A stretch of DNA of 64,000 nucleotides from Bacillota bacterium (GTDB lineage Bacteria > Bacillota > Clostridia > Lachnospirales > Lachnospiraceae), in NCBI GenBank assembly GCA_023418475.1, contig JAEZZO010000009.1:66927-130926 (forward strand), in the 5' to 3' direction. The stretch's first letter is position 1; each line of letters begins with the position of its first letter. Positions 61,734-64,000 of the stretch are shown piece by piece. Below the pieces are notes generated by a model. The model saw only the letters and a list, made by a program, of their open reading frames with translations. It had not been told where the DNA came from and searched no databases. A program made the position numbers and the translations under genes.

Positions 61734-61809
61734 TGATTCACTTCCTATTCCGTAAAATTTCAAAAGCACGATCGTTTACTTAATATATTAATATATTTGG
61801 ACGAAAATA

Positions 61810-63153
61810 TCAATGTATTATTTCACAAAGCAGTACATCTTCTGTTAATTTATTACAGACCCTAACGAAAATGATTTGATTTGACAAGTCGCCCTCATCC
61901 GGAACAGCCAGTTTCAAATACCTTTCGTTATGACCCAGTTGATATTTTTTTCCTTCACATATCAATTCTTCTTCAAAAAGTACCTTCTCAATTTTACCCA
62001 AAAATCCCGCTTTATATTCCTCCGATAAAATTTCTGATAGATGGATCAGTGTATTACTTCTTTTATTCTTTATCTCTTCCGGAATTTGATCCGACATCTT
62101 CGAGGCTACGGTTCCTTCCCTTTTTGAATATTTGAAAACATGGATATGGGAAAATCCTATTTTTTTTACAAACTTCAATGTTTCTTCAAATTCATCCTCT
62201 GTTTCTCCGGGAAATCCAACAATGATATCCGTCGTAAATGCAGGTTGCTCAAAATAATTACGAATTAACAAAACTCGCTCATAGTATTCCATTGCCGTGT
62301 ATTTTCGGTTCATACGCTGCAGAACCGTATCGCTTCCACTTTGCAGGGATAAATGAAAATGAGGGCAGAAGGCCTCAACCTGTACTACTTTATCCAGAAA
62401 TTCTTTCGTAATAATCCTTGGTTCAAGTGATCCCAAGCGAATCCTCTCAACACCACTAATTTTTCCGATACTGACGATAAGCTCTGCCAAAGGCATTCTC
62501 TCCTGTACAGCCACTTGCTCTTCATCCTTTAAAAAATCTTTTCCATAAGAGGATATATGAATACCAGTCAGTACAATTTCTTTATAGCCCTTCTTAACCA
62601 ATTCTGTGATTTCTGCGAGAATATCGTCCTCTTTCCTGCTTCTTACCCTTCCTCTGACATAGGGAATGATACAATAAGAGCAAAATCTATTACAGCCATC
62701 CTGTATTTTAATAAAGGCCCTTGTTTTTTCCATCGTTGTACTGATATTTAAATCCTCGTATTCTCTTTCATCGCTAATCTTAATAACCAATTCTTCTTTA
62801 CTGCGTGTTTCCAGATATCGCTCCACCATGGAAACAATATCGGATTTTTTATTATTTCCAACAATTAAATCAACCGCATCATCTGCAAGCAGAGCTTCTT
62901 CTGCTGCCTGAACGTAACAGCCAACCGCTGCTATTACCGCATTATTATTTCTGCTTTTTGCCTGATGCAGCATCTGACGGGATTTACGATCCGCAATATT
63001 GGTTACGGTACAGGTGTTGACTACATATACATCTGCTACTTCCTTAAAATCTACAATTTCATAGCCCGCTGTTTCGAACATTGTGCGCATTGCCTCAGTT
63101 TCATAAGAATTAACTTTGCATCCGAGGCTTAAGAATGCAGCCGTTTTTTTCAT
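61810..63153 (-). CDS. mtaB: tRNA t6A37 methylthiotransferase
   Basis: 447 residues from the ATG at 63153 (MKKTAAFLSLGCKVNSYETE). N-terminal UPF0004 domain with three cysteines (LGCKVN, VVNTCTVT, AVGCYVQ), radical SAM motif QDGCNRFCSYCIIPYVRGR and a C-terminal TRAM-like domain. LGCKVN and the domain layout point to MtaB, which makes ms2t6A, rather than MiaB. Confidence 0.93.
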   Translation of the reverse strand: MKKTAAFLSLGCKVNSYETEAMRTMFETAGYEIVDFKEVADVYVVNTCTVTNIADRKSRQMLHQAKSRNNNAVIAAVGCYVQAAEEALLADDAVDLIVGNNKKSDIVSMVERYLETRSKEELVIKISDEREYEDLNISTTMEKTRAFIKIQDGCNRFCSYCIIPYVRGRVRSRKEDDILAEITELVKKGYKEIVLTGIHISSYGKDFLKDEEQVAVQERMPLAELIVSIGKISGVERIRLGSLEPRIITKEFLDKVVQVEAFCPHFHLSLQSGSDTVLQRMNRKYTAMEYYERVLLIRNYFEQPAFTTDIIVGFPGETEDEFEETLKFVKKIGFSHIHVFKYSKREGTVASKMSDQIPEEIKNKRSNTLIHLSEILSEEYKAGFLGKIEKVLFEEELICEGKKYQLGHNERYLKLAVPDEGDLSNQIIFVRVCNKLTEDVLLCEIIH

Positions 63154-63338
63154 TATTTTCCATTTTTCCTTTCTCATTTACCATTTTGAAATAATATTAC
63201 ATACCTTTTTTTATTCTATATTTTCTGTTTTCCAGCAAGAAGTCATGTCGCTAAAGTGCCTTTTCCCAACGATTAGCAGAAATTTGTGAATTCTGCTACC
63301 TATACAACTTTTCCTCTTTTTTTTATGGATTTTGTATA

Positions 63339-63367
63339 TTGACTTTTAATTTGCTAAATTATAGTAT
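63339..63367 (+). promoter_or_regulatory. Promoter of the HPr-like gene
   Basis: TTGACT (63339-63344), 17-base spacer, TAGTAT (63362-63367), 31 bases before the ATG at 63399. The 245-base gap 63154-63398 shows nothing else. Confidence 0.75.
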
Positions 63368-63398
63368 ATACATATACTGAATAAAGGAGGACTTCTAT

Positions 63399-63632
63399 AT
63401 GAAAACAGTAAAGATTTCTTTAAACTCAATTGATAAGGTTAAAGCTTTTGTGAATGATGTTACAAAGTTTGATTCCGATTTTGATTTAGTTTCCGGTAGA
63501 TACGTTATAGATGCGAAATCCATTATGGGTATATTCAGTCTTGATTTGTCAAAGGTTATAGACCTGAATATTCATAGTGAAGAGAATATGGATAGCATAC
63601 TCGCCGTATTAAAACCTTACATCGTTGACTAA
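63399..63632 (+). CDS. HPr-like protein lacking the phosphorylated histidine
   Basis: 77 residues aligned over the HPr fold: VTKFDSDFDLVSGRYVIDAK, then KSIMGIFSLDLSK, matching the HPr region around Ser46. The active-site motif around His15 (GIHARPA in HPr) is replaced by NSIDKVKAF, so it cannot accept phosphate from enzyme I there. It may be regulated by HPr kinase or bind partners such as CcpA without carrying phosphate in the PTS. AAAGGAGGAC precedes the ATG. Confidence 0.8.
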   Translation: MKTVKISLNSIDKVKAFVNDVTKFDSDFDLVSGRYVIDAKSIMGIFSLDLSKVIDLNIHSEENMDSILAVLKPYIVD

Positions 63633-63655
63633 TGAAAGTTTCTTAAGGAACAATA

Positions 63656-63692
63656 GAAGAAGTTGCCGCAAACTGTGGCAGCTTCTTTTTTG
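63656..63692 (+). terminator. Terminator of the HPr-like gene
   Basis: GAAGTTGCCGC and GTGGCAGCTTC form a stem with two G-T pairs and a five-base loop, followed by T6. It begins about 25 bases after the stop. Confidence 0.85.
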
Positions 63693-63771
63693 TTGTCTTT
63701 ATATCCTTTTAAAGCTGCCACAGACGTCTTTAAGGTCTTATCAGACAGTATTAACTATATTTATGTTTCGA

Positions 63772-63842
63772 TAGTTAAAGGCCTGAAAATAATTTATCGT
63801 AAGGATAAGAGTGTAACATAACTTAATTCGGCATTTGACATT
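63772..63842. repeat. Repeat family B, degenerate copy
   Basis: TTAAAGGCCTGAAAATAATT, AAGGATAAGAGTGTAACATA and TTCGGCATTTGACATTTGAA follow the family order with decayed sequence. Confidence 0.45.
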
Positions 63843-63851
63843 TGAAGCTAT

Positions 63852-64000
63852 TTATACCACTTCGATTGTTTCCACTGAATTTAATGCAATTTCTACCATT
63901 TCCTCTATTTTCTCATCTAGTTTCTTTTCTGATTTCTTAATTACTTTAATACTTGGTTTTGTAACAGGATGCTTTGCTACAAATATTGTACAACAATCTT
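63852..64000 (-). CDS. 3' end of an unrecognised gene
   Basis: An open frame enters from the right edge and ends at TAA 63852-63854. The 48 readable residues include FVAKHPVTKPSIKVIKKSEK and IEEMVEIALNSVETIEVV, a charged helical tail. Too little is present to name it. Confidence 0.5.
   Translation of the reverse strand, partial: DCCTIFVAKHPVTKPSIKVIKKSEKKLDEKIEEMVEIALNSVETIEVV

Overview
The window looks like chromosome of a low-GC, anaerobic, plant-polysaccharide-degrading Firmicute, most likely Lachnospiraceae of the Lachnoclostridium (Clostridium) phytofermentans type. Evidence: a glycyl-radical 1,2-propanediol microcompartment locus, GH106/GH42/GH29 glycosidases with a lipoprotein/LplB/LplC-type ABC importer and YesM-type two-component system, a clostridial nif cluster (NifD with a large insertion, fused NifN-B, split NifV), and a Firmicute housekeeping block (IreB-RuvX-DUF1292-Fur-RNase J-TrmR-U32). 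The organism is inferred from gene content only.

Layout. (1) 1-11.4 kb, all minus strand: bacterial microcompartment (BMC) locus for fucose/rhamnose breakdown. It holds an L-fuculose-phosphate-type aldolase with a C-terminal targeting tail, HbpS-like protein, CoA-acylating aldehyde dehydrogenase, zinc alcohol dehydrogenase, four BMC-H shell genes, PduL, a BMC-P vertex protein, PduS, PduT, a DeoR regulator and the first 231 codons of a glycyl radical enzyme (presumed propanediol dehydratase). A near-consensus promoter at 11436-11464 lies between two copies of a likely DeoR-type operator. (2) 11.6-30.1 kb: glycan locus. A minus-strand operon (LplB, LplC, solute-binding lipoprotein, GH106, GH42, URO-D-family protein) diverges from a plus-strand set (histidine kinase, AraC-type regulator, second solute-binding lipoprotein, SASA esterase, GH29 fucosidase). 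Rhamnosidase and fucosidase would release the sugars that feed the BMC. (3) 30.5-32.2 kb: lone large serine recombinase. (4) 32.5-53.3 kb, all minus strand: nitrogen fixation. nifH-nifI1-nifI2-nifD-nifK, a terminator, then nifE, nifN-B, a 2Fe-2S ferredoxin, nifV omega and alpha, an AnfO-like gene, two uncharacterised genes, a divergent GroEL-like chaperonin, a PqqD-like protein, a LysR regulator and the molybdate importer modABC. (5) 53.5-54.0 kb: a sigma-K-like N-terminal fragment meets unrelated sequence next to a small plus-strand ORF. (6) 54.3-63.2 kb, minus strand: conserved housekeeping genes. (7) 63.4-64 kb: an HPr-like gene with its own promoter and terminator, and the 3' end of an unrecognised gene.

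The less-described material is: a leader made of repeated Shine-Dalgarno/anti-Shine-Dalgarno hairpins in front of the main shell gene; a shell gene with two apparent translation starts; the tail of the nif cluster (AnfO-like, MORN-like, unknown, chaperonin-like lacking two ATPase aspartates, PqqD-like); and several families of short intergenic repeats, one copy flanked by a 13-bp direct repeat and another family that carries a Shine-Dalgarno sequence at its edge. No rRNA, tRNA or CRISPR array was seen. All family assignments rest on reading motifs by eye, not on database searches.
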